The notes under the pieces: model-generated
Told to the model about the DNA's origin: nothing
The model's database searches: none
The model's input: only the letters and a program-made list of their open reading frames with translations
Position numbers and translations under genes: made by a program
Shown: positions 1-7,322 of the stretch, one piece after another
How the letters are laid out: every line of letters starts with the position of its first letter
Position numbering within the stretch: position 1 is the first letter of the stretch
Assembly: GCA_937892735.1 (NCBI GenBank)
Contig: CALBGL010000103.1
Location: 1 to 12,244 of the forward strand
DNA from: an uncultured Clostridia bacterium
GTDB taxonomy: Bacteria > Bacillota > Clostridia > Lachnospirales > Bianqueaceae
Direction: 5' to 3'
Length of the DNA stretch: 12,244 bases

Positions 1-471
1 CAGGTAGCAGATGCCGTCAAGATTCCGGTGATTGCCGCAGGCGGTATCGCGGATGGCAGGCAGATGGCCGCCGCTTTCATGCTGGGAGCCGAGGGGGTAC
101 AAGTGGGAACCCGGTTTGTGGCTTCCAAAGAGGCCCTGGTACATGAGAATTATAAGAACAGAGTGGTCAAGGCGGGGGACACAGATACGATGGTGACTGG
201 TCGCAGCCATAATCATCCCATCCGTTCCTTGCGGAATTCGATGACGAGAGAGTATTTGAAGATGGAGAACGCGGGGCGTTCTTTTGAAGAACTGGAACAG
301 ATGACCCTAGGCGGTCTGCGCCGTGCTGTGCAGGAGGGCGATGTCGTGCACGGTTCCGTGATGTGTGGACAGAGCGCCGGATTAGTTCGTGAGATCCTGA
401 GCTGCCAGGAGATTCTGGAACGGATGGAATCGGAAGCCGAGAAACTGTTGACGGGAGGACGCCATGAGTAA
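1..471 (+). CDS. fabK: Enoyl-ACP reductase II FabK, 3' part (5' end outside window)
   Basis: The reading frame is open from base 1 and gives the last 156 residues of a protein usually about 310-325 residues long. FabK is the FMN-dependent enoyl-ACP reductase that performs the last reduction of each FASII elongation cycle in the cytoplasm; it is unrelated to FabI. Visible motifs of the nitronate monooxygenase/FabK TIM-barrel family are AAGGIADGR and GAEGVQVGTRF (the flavin phosphate-binding loops), then MVTGRSHNHPIRSLRN and a terminal GDVVHGSVMCGQSAG segment typical of FabK. The gene overlaps fabD by 8 bases, and fabD's ribosome binding site lies inside its last codons, which points to translational coupling. 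In the known streptococcal order fabH and acpP would lie upstream, outside this window. The FabK call rests on the combined motifs and operon position; a plain nitronate monooxygenase is unlikely here. Confidence 0.95.
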   Translation, partial: QVADAVKIPVIAAGGIADGRQMAAAFMLGAEGVQVGTRFVASKEALVHENYKNRVVKAGDTDTMVTGRSHNHPIRSLRNSMTREYLKMENAGRSFEELEQMTLGGLRRAVQEGDVVHGSVMCGQSAGLVREILSCQEILERMESEAEKLLTGGRHE

Positions 472-1390
472 GATCGCATTTGTCTTTCCGGGCCAGGGAG
501 CGCAGTATGTGGGGATGGGGAAGGATTTTTATGAAGTATATCCATCCTTTCGTGAACGCATGTCTCAGGCGTCTTCTCGCCTGGGATTTTCTATGGAAAC
601 CCTGTGTTTTGAAGAGGAAGAGAAACTCAACCTGACGGAGTATATCCAGTGTGCCATGGTCAGCGTCTGCGGCGGAATCACGGATCTTTTGAAGGAAGTC
701 GGGATCCATCCGGATGTCTGCACGGGACTGAGCTTGGGAGAATACGCTGCGCTATATGCTTGTGAGGTGTTATCCTTTGAAGATGCGGTTGCTGCCGTCA
801 GGGAGAGAGGGGTTCTGATGCAGAATACGGTGCCTGCCGGAGTCGGTTCTATGGCGGCGATTGTGGGACTGTCTGCGGAACAGGTGCGTCAGCTGTGTCA
901 GGAGACAGTGGGCAGAGTCAGCATCGCTAATGATAATTGTCCGGGACAGCTCGTGATCACAGGAGAGCTGGCCGCCGTGCACGAGGCGATGGAAAAGGCG
1001 CGTGCAGCAGGAGCCAGGCGCGCCGTAGAACTGAAGGTGAGTGGTCCCTTTCATTCAGAATTACTGATTCCTGCAGCGGAGCCGCTGCGCCGGATGCTTT
1101 CTGGGATTTCATTATCCGATCCGTGTGTTCCCTATATGGCCAACGTGACGGCTTCTTACGTGACAGATCAGAAGGATGTGGTGGATCTGTTGGCGCGTCA
1201 AATCTATTCCCCGGTTCGCTTCCGGGAGAGTATCCTTGCGATGTATGAAGATGGTGTGGATACGTTTATCGAGATCGGACCGGGACATACGCTGTCTTCT
1301 ATGATTCGGAAGACCGTGAAGGGAGTGCGCACCGTATCCGTAGAACATGTGGCGGATCTTTTGCAGCTGAAGGAGGAAATGGGATGTTAG
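464..1390 (+). CDS. fabD: Malonyl-CoA:ACP transacylase FabD
   Basis: FabD moves the malonyl group from coenzyme A to acyl carrier protein, supplying the extender unit for FASII. The 308-residue length is normal. The sequence shows the N-terminal FPGQGAQYVGMG oxyanion-hole motif (residues 8-19), the GLSLGEYAAL nucleophile elbow with Ser90, Arg115 that binds the malonyl carboxylate, and GPFHS with catalytic His197. IEIGPGHTL near the C-terminus is also typical. The ATG at 464 has a GGGAGGA ribosome binding site at 453-459 inside the fabK end. The gene overlaps fabK by 8 bases and fabG by 7. It is consistent with a housekeeping enzyme and nothing is missing. Confidence 0.97.
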   Translation: MSKIAFVFPGQGAQYVGMGKDFYEVYPSFRERMSQASSRLGFSMETLCFEEEEKLNLTEYIQCAMVSVCGGITDLLKEVGIHPDVCTGLSLGEYAALYACEVLSFEDAVAAVRERGVLMQNTVPAGVGSMAAIVGLSAEQVRQLCQETVGRVSIANDNCPGQLVITGELAAVHEAMEKARAAGARRAVELKVSGPFHSELLIPAAEPLRRMLSGISLSDPCVPYMANVTASYVTDQKDVVDLLARQIYSPVRFRESILAMYEDGVDTFIEIGPGHTLSSMIRKTVKGVRTVSVEHVADLLQLKEEMGC

Positions 1391-2124
1391 ATCAGAAAGT
1401 GGCGCTGGTTACCGGAGCCAGCCGTGGAATCGGCCGATCGATTGCGCTGAGGCTGGCGCGGCAGGGTTTTTTTGTGGTGGTGAACTATCGAGGAGCGCAA
1501 ACACGAGCGCAAGGCGTTTTGGATGAAATCGAAAACGCGGGCGGACAGGGCCGGATCTATCCCTGTGATGTAGCTTCGGAAACGGATGTGAAGACCATGA
1601 TCGAAACGATCGTGAAACAATATGGTCGCCTGGATGTGGTGGTCAACAATGCGGGTGTGACTAAGGATAATCTGATTCTGCGGATGAAAGCGGAGGATTT
1701 GGATCTGGTGCTTGATACCAACCTGAAGGGGACATTCTATTGTATGAAATATGCGGCCAAACAGATGCTTCGTCAGCGCAGCGGCCGTATCATCAATATT
1801 TCTTCGATTGTAGGGATTCATGGAAATGCGGGGCAGGTCAATTACAGCGCTTCCAAGGCAGGGATTATCGGCATGACGAAATCGCTGGCGAAGGAGCTGG
1901 GCAGCCGGGGGATCACAGTGAACGCGGTCGCTCCTGGATTTATTGAAACAGAAATGACAGAAGATTTGCCGGAGGAGATCAAGAAGAAAATGCAGGAAAG
2001 CATTCCGCTGGGGCACTTTGGACAGAGCGAGGATATAGCTGCGGCGGTATCGTTTCTGGCGTCTGAGGGGGCAGCATATATCACAGGACAAGTTCTAGGC
2101 GTTGACGGAGGTATGGGAGCATGA
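1384..2124 (+). CDS. fabG: 3-oxoacyl-ACP reductase FabG
   Basis: FabG is the NADPH-dependent short-chain dehydrogenase that reduces 3-oxoacyl-ACP to 3-hydroxyacyl-ACP. The 246 residues carry the Rossmann dinucleotide motif TGASRGIG (10-17), NNAG (88-91), Asn113, and the catalytic set Ser141, Tyr154 and Lys158 in YSASK. The Ser-to-Tyr spacing of 13 equals that of E. coli FabG. The C-terminal GQVLGVDGGMGA is the usual family ending. The start at 1384 is preceded by AAGGAGG at 1370-1376, within fabD. The stop overlaps the fabF start as ATGA, so fabG and fabF are probably translationally coupled. Its place between fabD and fabF separates it from the many other short-chain dehydrogenases. Confidence 0.97.
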   Translation: MLDQKVALVTGASRGIGRSIALRLARQGFFVVVNYRGAQTRAQGVLDEIENAGGQGRIYPCDVASETDVKTMIETIVKQYGRLDVVVNNAGVTKDNLILRMKAEDLDLVLDTNLKGTFYCMKYAAKQMLRQRSGRIINISSIVGIHGNAGQVNYSASKAGIIGMTKSLAKELGSRGITVNAVAPGFIETEMTEDLPEEIKKKMQESIPLGHFGQSEDIAAAVSFLASEGAAYITGQVLGVDGGMGA

Positions 2125-3362
2125 GCGAGAAAAAGAGAGTCGTTGTGACGGGCATGGGCGTGGCGAGTCCGATCGGAAACTCCGTCGATGTGTTTTGGAA
2201 TCACCTGATGGAGGGTTATTGCGGAATCAAGCCGACCACGGCGTTCGATACGACGGATTACAAATGGAAGCTTTCCGCGCAGGATGATGATTTCGACCCG
2301 CTGCAGTATATGGATCGCAAGTCGGCCAGAAGGATGGAGCGATTCAGCCAGTTTGCGGTGGCGGCCGCTTCTCAGGCCATCACGGAGTCTGGACTGGATC
2401 TTAAGACGGAGGATCTGACACGAATCGGAGTCTCTGTAGGATCCGGCATTGGCAGCCTGGATGCGGCCGAGCGGGAATGCAAGAAGATCTTCGAGGGGCG
2501 TCCGGGGAGAATCAGTCCGTTGTTTGTACCATTGATGATTTCGAATATGGCAGCTGGAAATGTGGCGATTCAGTTTGGGCTGAAAGGAAAATGCACCAAT
2601 GTGGTGACAGCCTGTGCGACAGGAACACATTCGATCGGAGAGGCCATGCGGTATATCCAGTGGGGAGACGCAGATGTGATGGTATGCGGTGGTACCGAGG
2701 CCGCGATTACACCGCTGGGAATCGGTGGTTTCGGCGCGTTGACCGCGCTGACCACATCCGAGAATCCGGCGCGCGCTTCGATTCCATTCGATAAAGAGAG
2801 AAGTGGATTTGTGATGGGCGAGGGCGCAGGTGTGTTGGTGCTGGAATCCTATGAGCATGCCGCGAAGCGGGAAGCAAAGATCTTGGCGGAAATTGCAGGA
2901 TATGGAGCCACCTGTGACGCCTTTCATATTACCTCTCCTGCTGAAGATGGCGAAGGCGCAGCCAGAGCCATGTGTCTGGCGATGGAAGAGGCAGGGCTAG
3001 AACCAGAAGATATTGATTATGTGAATGCTCATGGTACGAGTACGCACCATAATGATCTTTTCGAGACGATCGCGATCAAGCGCGCCTTCGGTGAGTATGC
3101 CTATAAACTTCACGTTAATTCTACCAAGTCGATGACGGGACATATGCTGGGCGCCGCGGGCGCAGTAGAATGCATCGTATGTGTGAAGAGCGTGATGGAG
3201 GATCGGATTCATCCGACAGCAGGATATCGGGTGCGGGATGAGGAACTGGATTTGGACTATACGCCGGAGGCTGTGGAAACGAAGGTGCGTGCCGCCATCA
3301 GCAATTCGTTGGGATTCGGCGGACATAACGGCACACTCTTGATTCGAAAGTGGGAGGAATAA
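2121..3362 (+). CDS. fabF: 3-oxoacyl-ACP synthase II FabF
   Basis: FabF condenses malonyl-ACP with a growing acyl-ACP, the carbon-adding step of elongation. The 413-residue thiolase-fold protein has the full catalytic set: Cys165 in TACATGTHSIGEA, His304 in NAHGTST, Lys336 in NSTKSMTGH and His341 in TGHMLGAAGAVE. Phe399 in GFGGHNG matches the gating phenylalanine of the family. The Cys-His-His pattern separates it from the FabH class (Cys-His-Asn), so it is FabF/FabB type. FabF is the better name because no fabA is nearby and the order matches Firmicutes operons. The ATG at 2121 overlaps the fabG stop by 4 bases; GGAGG at 2107-2111 is the likely ribosome binding site. Confidence 0.96.
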   Translation: MSEKKRVVVTGMGVASPIGNSVDVFWNHLMEGYCGIKPTTAFDTTDYKWKLSAQDDDFDPLQYMDRKSARRMERFSQFAVAAASQAITESGLDLKTEDLTRIGVSVGSGIGSLDAAERECKKIFEGRPGRISPLFVPLMISNMAAGNVAIQFGLKGKCTNVVTACATGTHSIGEAMRYIQWGDADVMVCGGTEAAITPLGIGGFGALTALTTSENPARASIPFDKERSGFVMGEGAGVLVLESYEHAAKREAKILAEIAGYGATCDAFHITSPAEDGEGAARAMCLAMEEAGLEPEDIDYVNAHGTSTHHNDLFETIAIKRAFGEYAYKLHVNSTKSMTGHMLGAAGAVECIVCVKSVMEDRIHPTAGYRVRDEELDLDYTPEAVETKVRAAISNSLGFGGHNGTLLIRKWEE

Positions 3363-3363
3363 A

Positions 3364-3801
3364 ATGGAAACTGAAAATATCATTCGTTTAATCGAGGCCG
3401 TGGAAAAAGCCGGTCTTGCTTCCTTTGAACTGAAGGAGGGAGAGTTTTCGTTGTCTATGTCGTCTGCGCGGGGAGCCGCGCCCGCAGTTTCGGCCGCGGC
3501 GGCTGGCGTCGTATCGCAGCCTCAAAAAGAAGCAAGCGAAATGGCAATCTCCGAGACGGAGGGATTAGAAACCGTGACCTCTCCGCTTGTCGGCGTATTC
3601 TATGAGGCTCCGGGACAGGGAGAAGCGCCCTTTGTCCGTGTAGGAGACCGGGTGAAGAAGGGACAGACAATCGGTATCATCGAGGCCATGAAGCTGATGA
3701 ATGAAATTCCTGCGACCTGTGACGGCGTGGTAGAGTCGATCCTGGTGAAAAACGAGCAGACAGTAGAATACGGACAGCCGCTGGTGCAGATTCGTCCCTG
3801 A
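3364..3801 (+). CDS. accB: Biotin carboxyl carrier protein of acetyl-CoA carboxylase, AccB
   Basis: AccB carries the covalently bound biotin that moves CO2 from the biotin carboxylase (AccC) to the carboxyltransferase (AccAD). The 145 residues comprise an N-terminal helical segment (1-32), an Ala/Pro/Ser-rich flexible linker (about 33-60), and a C-terminal biotinyl domain (about 70-145). The biotin attachment motif EAMKLMNEI is intact with the acceptor Lys110. PLVGVFY and GDRVKKGQTIGIIEAMK are typical of the fold. It starts one base after the fabF stop, with GGGAGG at 3352-3357 as ribosome binding site. Biotin must be added by a BirA-type ligase encoded elsewhere. Confidence 0.97.
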   Translation: METENIIRLIEAVEKAGLASFELKEGEFSLSMSSARGAAPAVSAAAAGVVSQPQKEASEMAISETEGLETVTSPLVGVFYEAPGQGEAPFVRVGDRVKKGQTIGIIEAMKLMNEIPATCDGVVESILVKNEQTVEYGQPLVQIRP

Positions 3802-3814
3802 GGAGGAAGGAAAC

Positions 3815-4243
3815 ATGCTGAATATTGATGAGATTTTGAAAATTTTGCCGCATCGGACGCCCTTTTTGTTGATCGATCGGATTGATGAGATGGAACCGGG
3901 GAAACGGGCCGTGGGTACGAAATGCGTCAGCTTTAATGAGCCGTATTTTGCCGGACATTTCCCGGGAATGCCGGTGATGCCGGGCGTATTGATCATGGAG
4001 GCCCTGGCGCAGGTAGGCGCGGTGGCGCTTCTTTCAGAGGAAGAAAACAAGGGCAAGGTGGCCTTTTTTGGCGGCATCGATAATGCCCGATTCAAGGACA
4101 AGGTGGTGCCCGGCGATGTCCTGCGTCTGGAAGTGGAGATTATCCGGAAGAAGGGACCTGTGGGATACGGCATGGCTAAGGCATATAAACAAGACAGCAA
4201 GAAACCCTGCGCACGTGCGGAGCTGATGTTTGTGGTGCAGTGA
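3815..4243 (+). CDS. fabZ: 3-hydroxyacyl-ACP dehydratase FabZ
   Basis: FabZ dehydrates 3-hydroxyacyl-ACP to trans-2-enoyl-ACP, which FabK then reduces. The 142-residue single hotdog domain starts with LPHRTPFLLIDRI. It has the active-site stretch FAGHFPGMPVMPGVLIMEA with His48 and Glu62; Glu rather than Asp at this position is the FabZ-type residue. FFGGIDNARFKDKVVPGD follows as in the family. It begins 13 bases after accB with AGGAGGAAGG (3801-3810) upstream. It is the only dehydratase in the window; neither a FabA-type nor a FabM-type isomerase is seen. The stop codon lies at the base of a stem-loop in the following gap. Confidence 0.96.
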   Translation: MLNIDEILKILPHRTPFLLIDRIDEMEPGKRAVGTKCVSFNEPYFAGHFPGMPVMPGVLIMEALAQVGAVALLSEEENKGKVAFFGGIDNARFKDKVVPGDVLRLEVEIIRKKGPVGYGMAKAYKQDSKKPCARAELMFVVQ

Positions 4244-4286
4244 CGTGGCTTGACAGCTTTTTGGATCGAAGCGATAGAGCCACGTC
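4242..4286 (+). other. Stem-loop at the fabZ stop codon
   Basis: GACGTGGCT (4242-4250) and AGCCACGTC (4278-4286) form a perfect 9-bp stem around a 27-base loop. The left arm overlaps the fabZ stop codon (4241-4243). No T-run follows, so it is not a standard intrinsic terminator. It is the first of two stem-loops in the only long gap inside the fatty-acid operon. A role in mRNA processing or stability is an inference. Confidence 0.6.
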
Positions 4287-4288
4287 CC

Positions 4289-4316
4289 GAGATGGCCGCC
4301 AATGGGCGTCCATCTC
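4289..4316 (+). other. Strong stem-loop between fabZ and accC
   Basis: GAGATGGCCGCC (4289-4300) pairs with GGCGTCCATCTC (4305-4316) around a 4-base AATG loop: eleven pairs with one C-T mismatch, G+C-rich and therefore stable as RNA. It is followed by CGAGGAAAATTAGGG, not by Ts, so it should not terminate transcription. It lies 36 bases upstream of the accC start. It may protect or define an mRNA end, or be an extragenic palindromic repeat; the sequence alone does not decide. Confidence 0.65.
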
Positions 4317-4340
4317 CGAGGAAAATTAGGGTTTATTGTG

Positions 4341-4348
4341 GAAGGAGT
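4341..4348 (+). promoter_or_regulatory. Ribosome binding site fixing the accC start
   Basis: GAAGGAGT ends 4 bases before the ATG at 4353. It supports this start over the in-frame ATG at 4302, which lies inside the upstream stem-loop. Confidence 0.8.
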
Positions 4349-4352
4349 CAAG

Positions 4353-5705
4353 ATGTTTGATAAGATTTTGATTGCGAACCGGGGAGAGATCGCGGTGCGC
4401 ATCATTCGGGCCTGCCGGGAAATGGGAATCCGTACAGTGGCCGTTTGTTCAGAAGTGGATCGGGAGGCGCTGCACGCGCAGTTGGCGGATGAGACGATCT
4501 GCATCGGGCCGAATGCACCCAAGGATAGTTATCTGAACGTGGAACGCATCCTGTCCGCAGCGCTTTCCACCGGGGCGGAGGCGATTCATCCGGGGTTTGG
4601 ATTTCTGTCCGAAAACAGCCGCTTTGCTCGGATGACAGAGCAGTGCGGACTGACCTTTATCGGACCTTCTGCGCAGTGTATCGACCAGATGGGAAACAAA
4701 GCCATCGCACGCAGCAAGATGATCCAGGCGGGGGTTCCGGTGATACCAGGATCGGAAGGCATCGTAAAGAATGTGCGAGAGGCCAAGCGCCTGGCACAGA
4801 AGATTGGCTATCCGGTCATGATCAAGGCGGCGGCTGGCGGCGGTGGACGAGGCATGCGGCTGGCCAGAACACCGGAAACATTCAAAAGCATGTTTGAAGC
4901 CGCGCAGTTGGAGACACAGAGCGCGTTTGGAGATGATGGCATGTACCTGGAACGGTATATTGAGAACGCGCGCCATATCGAGTTTCAGATCATGGCAGAC
5001 AAACAGGGAAACGTGGTGCATCTGGGAGAGAGGGACTGTTCGATTCAGCGAAGAAATCAGAAGATGATCGAAGAATCCCCTTCGACCGCACTGACACCCC
5101 GATTACGCCGGAAAATGGGAGCGGACGCGGTGAAAGCCGCGAAAGCAGTCGACTATAATAGTGCGGGAACGGTGGAATTTTTGCTGACGGAGAAGGGAGA
5201 GTACTTCTTCATGGAGATGAATACCCGGATTCAAGTAGAGCATCCTGTGACGGAGATGGTGACGGGCCGGGATCTGATTCGGGAGATGATCCGTGTGGCT
5301 GCGGGCGAGACCCTCTCTTTTTCACAGAACGATGTGGGATTGCAGGGCCATGCGATCGAATGTCGAATCAATGCGGAGGATCCGGAACATGGGTTCCGTC
5401 CCACGCCGGGACATGTCACGGAACTGCATTTTCCCGGTGGCTTCGGGGTTCGGGTAGATTCTGCGTTATATAGCGGATATACGGTTCCACCTTACTATGA
5501 TTCCATGCTGACCAAGCTGATCGTGCATAGCGAGACCCGGGAGGACGCAGTGCGTAAGATGCAGAGTGCCCTGGGCGAGACGGTGATCGGCGGGGTGACC
5601 ACGAATGTGGATTTTCTGTATGATTTGATGCATGAAGAGGCGTTTTTACGAGATGACATTCCCACGATTCGGACGATGCTGGAAGAGAAAGGATCGAAAT
5701 CATGA
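4353..5705 (+). CDS. accC: Biotin carboxylase subunit AccC of acetyl-CoA carboxylase
   Basis: AccC uses ATP and bicarbonate to carboxylate biotin on AccB. From the chosen start the protein has 450 residues, the usual length, and begins MFDKILIANRGEIAVRI, the standard N-terminus. ATP-grasp features are Lys116, Lys158, the glycine-rich loop GGGGRGM (162-168), His208, Glu275 and Glu288, and the catalytic RIQVEH stretch with Arg292, Gln294 and Glu296. The open frame extends upstream to an ATG at 4302, but that start lacks a ribosome binding site, lies in a stem-loop, and adds 17 residues foreign to the family. GAAGGAGT at 4341-4348 places the start at 4353. The 4-base ATGA overlap with accD suggests coupling. 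Confidence 0.96.
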   Translation: MFDKILIANRGEIAVRIIRACREMGIRTVAVCSEVDREALHAQLADETICIGPNAPKDSYLNVERILSAALSTGAEAIHPGFGFLSENSRFARMTEQCGLTFIGPSAQCIDQMGNKAIARSKMIQAGVPVIPGSEGIVKNVREAKRLAQKIGYPVMIKAAAGGGGRGMRLARTPETFKSMFEAAQLETQSAFGDDGMYLERYIENARHIEFQIMADKQGNVVHLGERDCSIQRRNQKMIEESPSTALTPRLRRKMGADAVKAAKAVDYNSAGTVEFLLTEKGEYFFMEMNTRIQVEHPVTEMVTGRDLIREMIRVAAGETLSFSQNDVGLQGHAIECRINAEDPEHGFRPTPGHVTELHFPGGFGVRVDSALYSGYTVPPYYDSMLTKLIVHSETREDAVRKMQSALGETVIGGVTTNVDFLYDLMHEEAFLRDDIPTIRTMLEEKGSKS

Positions 5706-6550
5706 TGTTGAAGGAAATGTTTAAGAAATCGCCGGCGGTTGAAAAGACACGGCATGCAGTGCAGCTGCCGGACGGGTTGTTCCAGAAATGTCCCCAGTGC
5801 CATCATATCGTATATACGGAAGATCTGGTGGAGAATCAATATGTATGTCCAGAATGCGGACATTACTGGCGTGTAGGCGCTAGAGCCCGGATTTCGATGG
5901 TGCTTGACAAGGGAAGTTTTACAGAATGGGCAGCGGATCTTGTTTCTAAAGATCCACTGCAGTTTCCCGGATATCTTGAGAAGATTGCCAAGACGCAGGG
6001 CGCTACAGGACTCAGCGAGGCTGTCATCGTAGGACGGGGGCGGATTCGCAGGTTGGATACGGCGATTGGAGTCATGAGCCCGGATTTTCTGATGGGAAGC
6101 ATGGGGCAGGTCGTTGGAGAACGGATTACAGAGCTGTTTGAGCGGGCGACGGAAGAAGGACTGCCGGTGGTGCTGTTCTGCTGTTCCGGTGGAGCCCGGA
6201 TGCAGGAAGGGATTCATTCGTTGATGCAGATGGCGAAGACGGTGCAGGCGGTTCGCAGGCATAGCGAGGCAGGGCTGCTGTATGTGTCCGTATTGACGGA
6301 TCCCACAACGGGCGGCGTCATGGCGAGTTATGCCATGCTGGGAGATGTGATCCTCGCGGAGCCAGGCGCTCTGATCGGATTTGCCGGACCGCGGGTTATA
6401 GAACAGACGATTCGGCAGAAACTGCCGGAGGGATTTCAGACCTCTGAATTTCTTCTGGCGCATGGCTTTGTGGATCGTATCGTAAAACGGGGACAGTATC
6501 GGAAAACGCTGCAGATGTTGATAAGGAGCGCGCAATGGAAAACGGTATGA
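5702..6550 (+). CDS. accD: Acetyl-CoA carboxylase carboxyltransferase beta subunit AccD
   Basis: With AccA, AccD transfers CO2 from carboxybiotin to acetyl-CoA to give malonyl-CoA. The 282-residue protein has the N-terminal four-cysteine zinc ribbon typical of bacterial AccD: Cys30-Pro-Gln-Cys33 and Cys49-Pro-Glu-Cys52. The crotonase-fold carboxyltransferase domain follows, with CSGGARMQEG (161-170), DPTTGGVMASYAMLGD (200-215) and IGFAGPRVIEQTI (225-237). Two adjacent ATGs at 5702 and 5705 are possible starts; AAAGGAT at 5688-5694 is 7 and 10 bases before them, and the first is preferred because it overlaps the accC stop. It overlaps accA by 16 bases, which fits production of the two subunits in equal amounts. 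Confidence 0.96.
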   Translation: MMLKEMFKKSPAVEKTRHAVQLPDGLFQKCPQCHHIVYTEDLVENQYVCPECGHYWRVGARARISMVLDKGSFTEWAADLVSKDPLQFPGYLEKIAKTQGATGLSEAVIVGRGRIRRLDTAIGVMSPDFLMGSMGQVVGERITELFERATEEGLPVVLFCCSGGARMQEGIHSLMQMAKTVQAVRRHSEAGLLYVSVLTDPTTGGVMASYAMLGDVILAEPGALIGFAGPRVIEQTIRQKLPEGFQTSEFLLAHGFVDRIVKRGQYRKTLQMLIRSAQWKTV

Positions 6551-7311
6551 ACGCATGGACAAGGGTGCAGTTGGCACGGGACAAGGAACGTCCTTACGCG
6601 GCGGATTATATAGAAGAGATCTGTGATGAGTTCATGGAACTGCATGGAGATCGGCTGTCCGTGGATGATGGGGCACTGATTGGTGGCATCGGACGAATCG
6701 ATTCATATTATGTCACGATTCTGGCACAGCAGAAGGGCCGCAGTGTGAAACAGAATATGAAGCGGAATTTCGGCATGGTCTCTCCAGAGGGATATCGCAA
6801 GGCAGTGCGGCTGGCTCGCATGAGTGAAAAATTTCATCGGCCGATTCTCTGTCTGGTAGATACACCGGGTGCATTCTGTGGGATAGAAGCGGAAGAGAAC
6901 GGACAAGGAGAAGCGATTGCGCAGACCATCTATCAGATGTCCGGGCTGAAAGTACCGATTCTTTCCGTGGTTATTGGAGAAGGCGGCAGCGGCGGCGCAC
7001 TGGCGCTTGCGGTAGCGGATGCGGTCTACATGGCAGAAAACGCGGTCTACTCCATCTTATCTCCGGAAGGGTTCGCTTCGATTTTGTGGAAGGACAGCAG
7101 CAGGGCGGCCGAAGCAGCAGAACTCATGAAGATGACCGCACCAGAACTCTATCAGATGGGCGTGGTCGACAAACTCCTGCCGGAGAAAGAAACGGGAGGA
7201 ATCGAGGGCCCGCGATTTAAAAAAGAGGTCTTGGCTTTTTTAGAGACCTATGGTACTATAGATGCGGAAGCCTTGGTTTCCAGACGATACGAACGTTTTC
7301 GTAGACTATAA
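6535..7311 (+). CDS. accA: Acetyl-CoA carboxylase carboxyltransferase alpha subunit AccA
   Basis: AccA is the acetyl-CoA-binding partner of AccD. The 258 residues start MENGMNAWTRVQLARDKERP; the ARDKERP segment is typical, and the protein is shorter than E. coli AccA (about 319 residues) because the long N-terminal helical extension is absent, as is common in Firmicutes. Core motifs are NFGMVSPEGYRKAVRLA, DTPGAFCGIEAEENGQGEAI, GEGGSGGALALAVAD (148-162) and YSILSPEGFASILWKD. The start at 6535 has AAGGAG at 6523-6528; a later ATG at 6547 is poorly placed relative to that site. It overlaps the accD end by 16 bases. DegV-family gene follows after 11 bases. Confidence 0.96.
   Translation: MENGMNAWTRVQLARDKERPYAADYIEEICDEFMELHGDRLSVDDGALIGGIGRIDSYYVTILAQQKGRSVKQNMKRNFGMVSPEGYRKAVRLARMSEKFHRPILCLVDTPGAFCGIEAEENGQGEAIAQTIYQMSGLKVPILSVVIGEGGSGGALALAVADAVYMAENAVYSILSPEGFASILWKDSSRAAEAAELMKMTAPELYQMGVVDKLLPEKETGGIEGPRFKKEVLAFLETYGTIDAEALVSRRYERFRRL
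7231..7259 (+). promoter_or_regulatory. Possible internal promoter ahead of the DegV gene
   Basis: Within the accA 3' end, TTGGCT (7231-7236) is separated by 17 bases from TACTAT (7254-7259), which is preceded by TGG, an extended -10 pattern. Both hexamers match the sigma-A consensus at 4 of 6 positions. It would start transcription near 7266, about 57 bases before the DegV gene. Such sites occur by chance inside genes, so support is modest. Confidence 0.3.
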
Positions 7312-7322
7312 AGGAGATCACA

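Noticed and set aside
1842..2927. 361-residue open frame on the - strand across fabG and fabF
   Set aside because: It lies opposite two certain genes, its product is rich in Arg, His, Ser and Cys without a recognisable domain, and no ribosome binding site suits its start.
4289..4330. Stem-loop between fabZ and accC as a terminator
   Set aside because: No T-tract follows the stem on the + strand, and accC lacks a visible promoter of its own.
4302..4352. Longer accC N-terminus from the ATG at 4302
   Set aside because: No ribosome binding site, lies within a stem-loop, and adds 17 residues absent from the family; the ATG at 4353 has GAAGGAGT and the standard N-terminus.
5495..6577. 360-residue open frame on the - strand opposite accC and accD
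   Set aside because: It is the mirror of well-conserved genes and has no family features.
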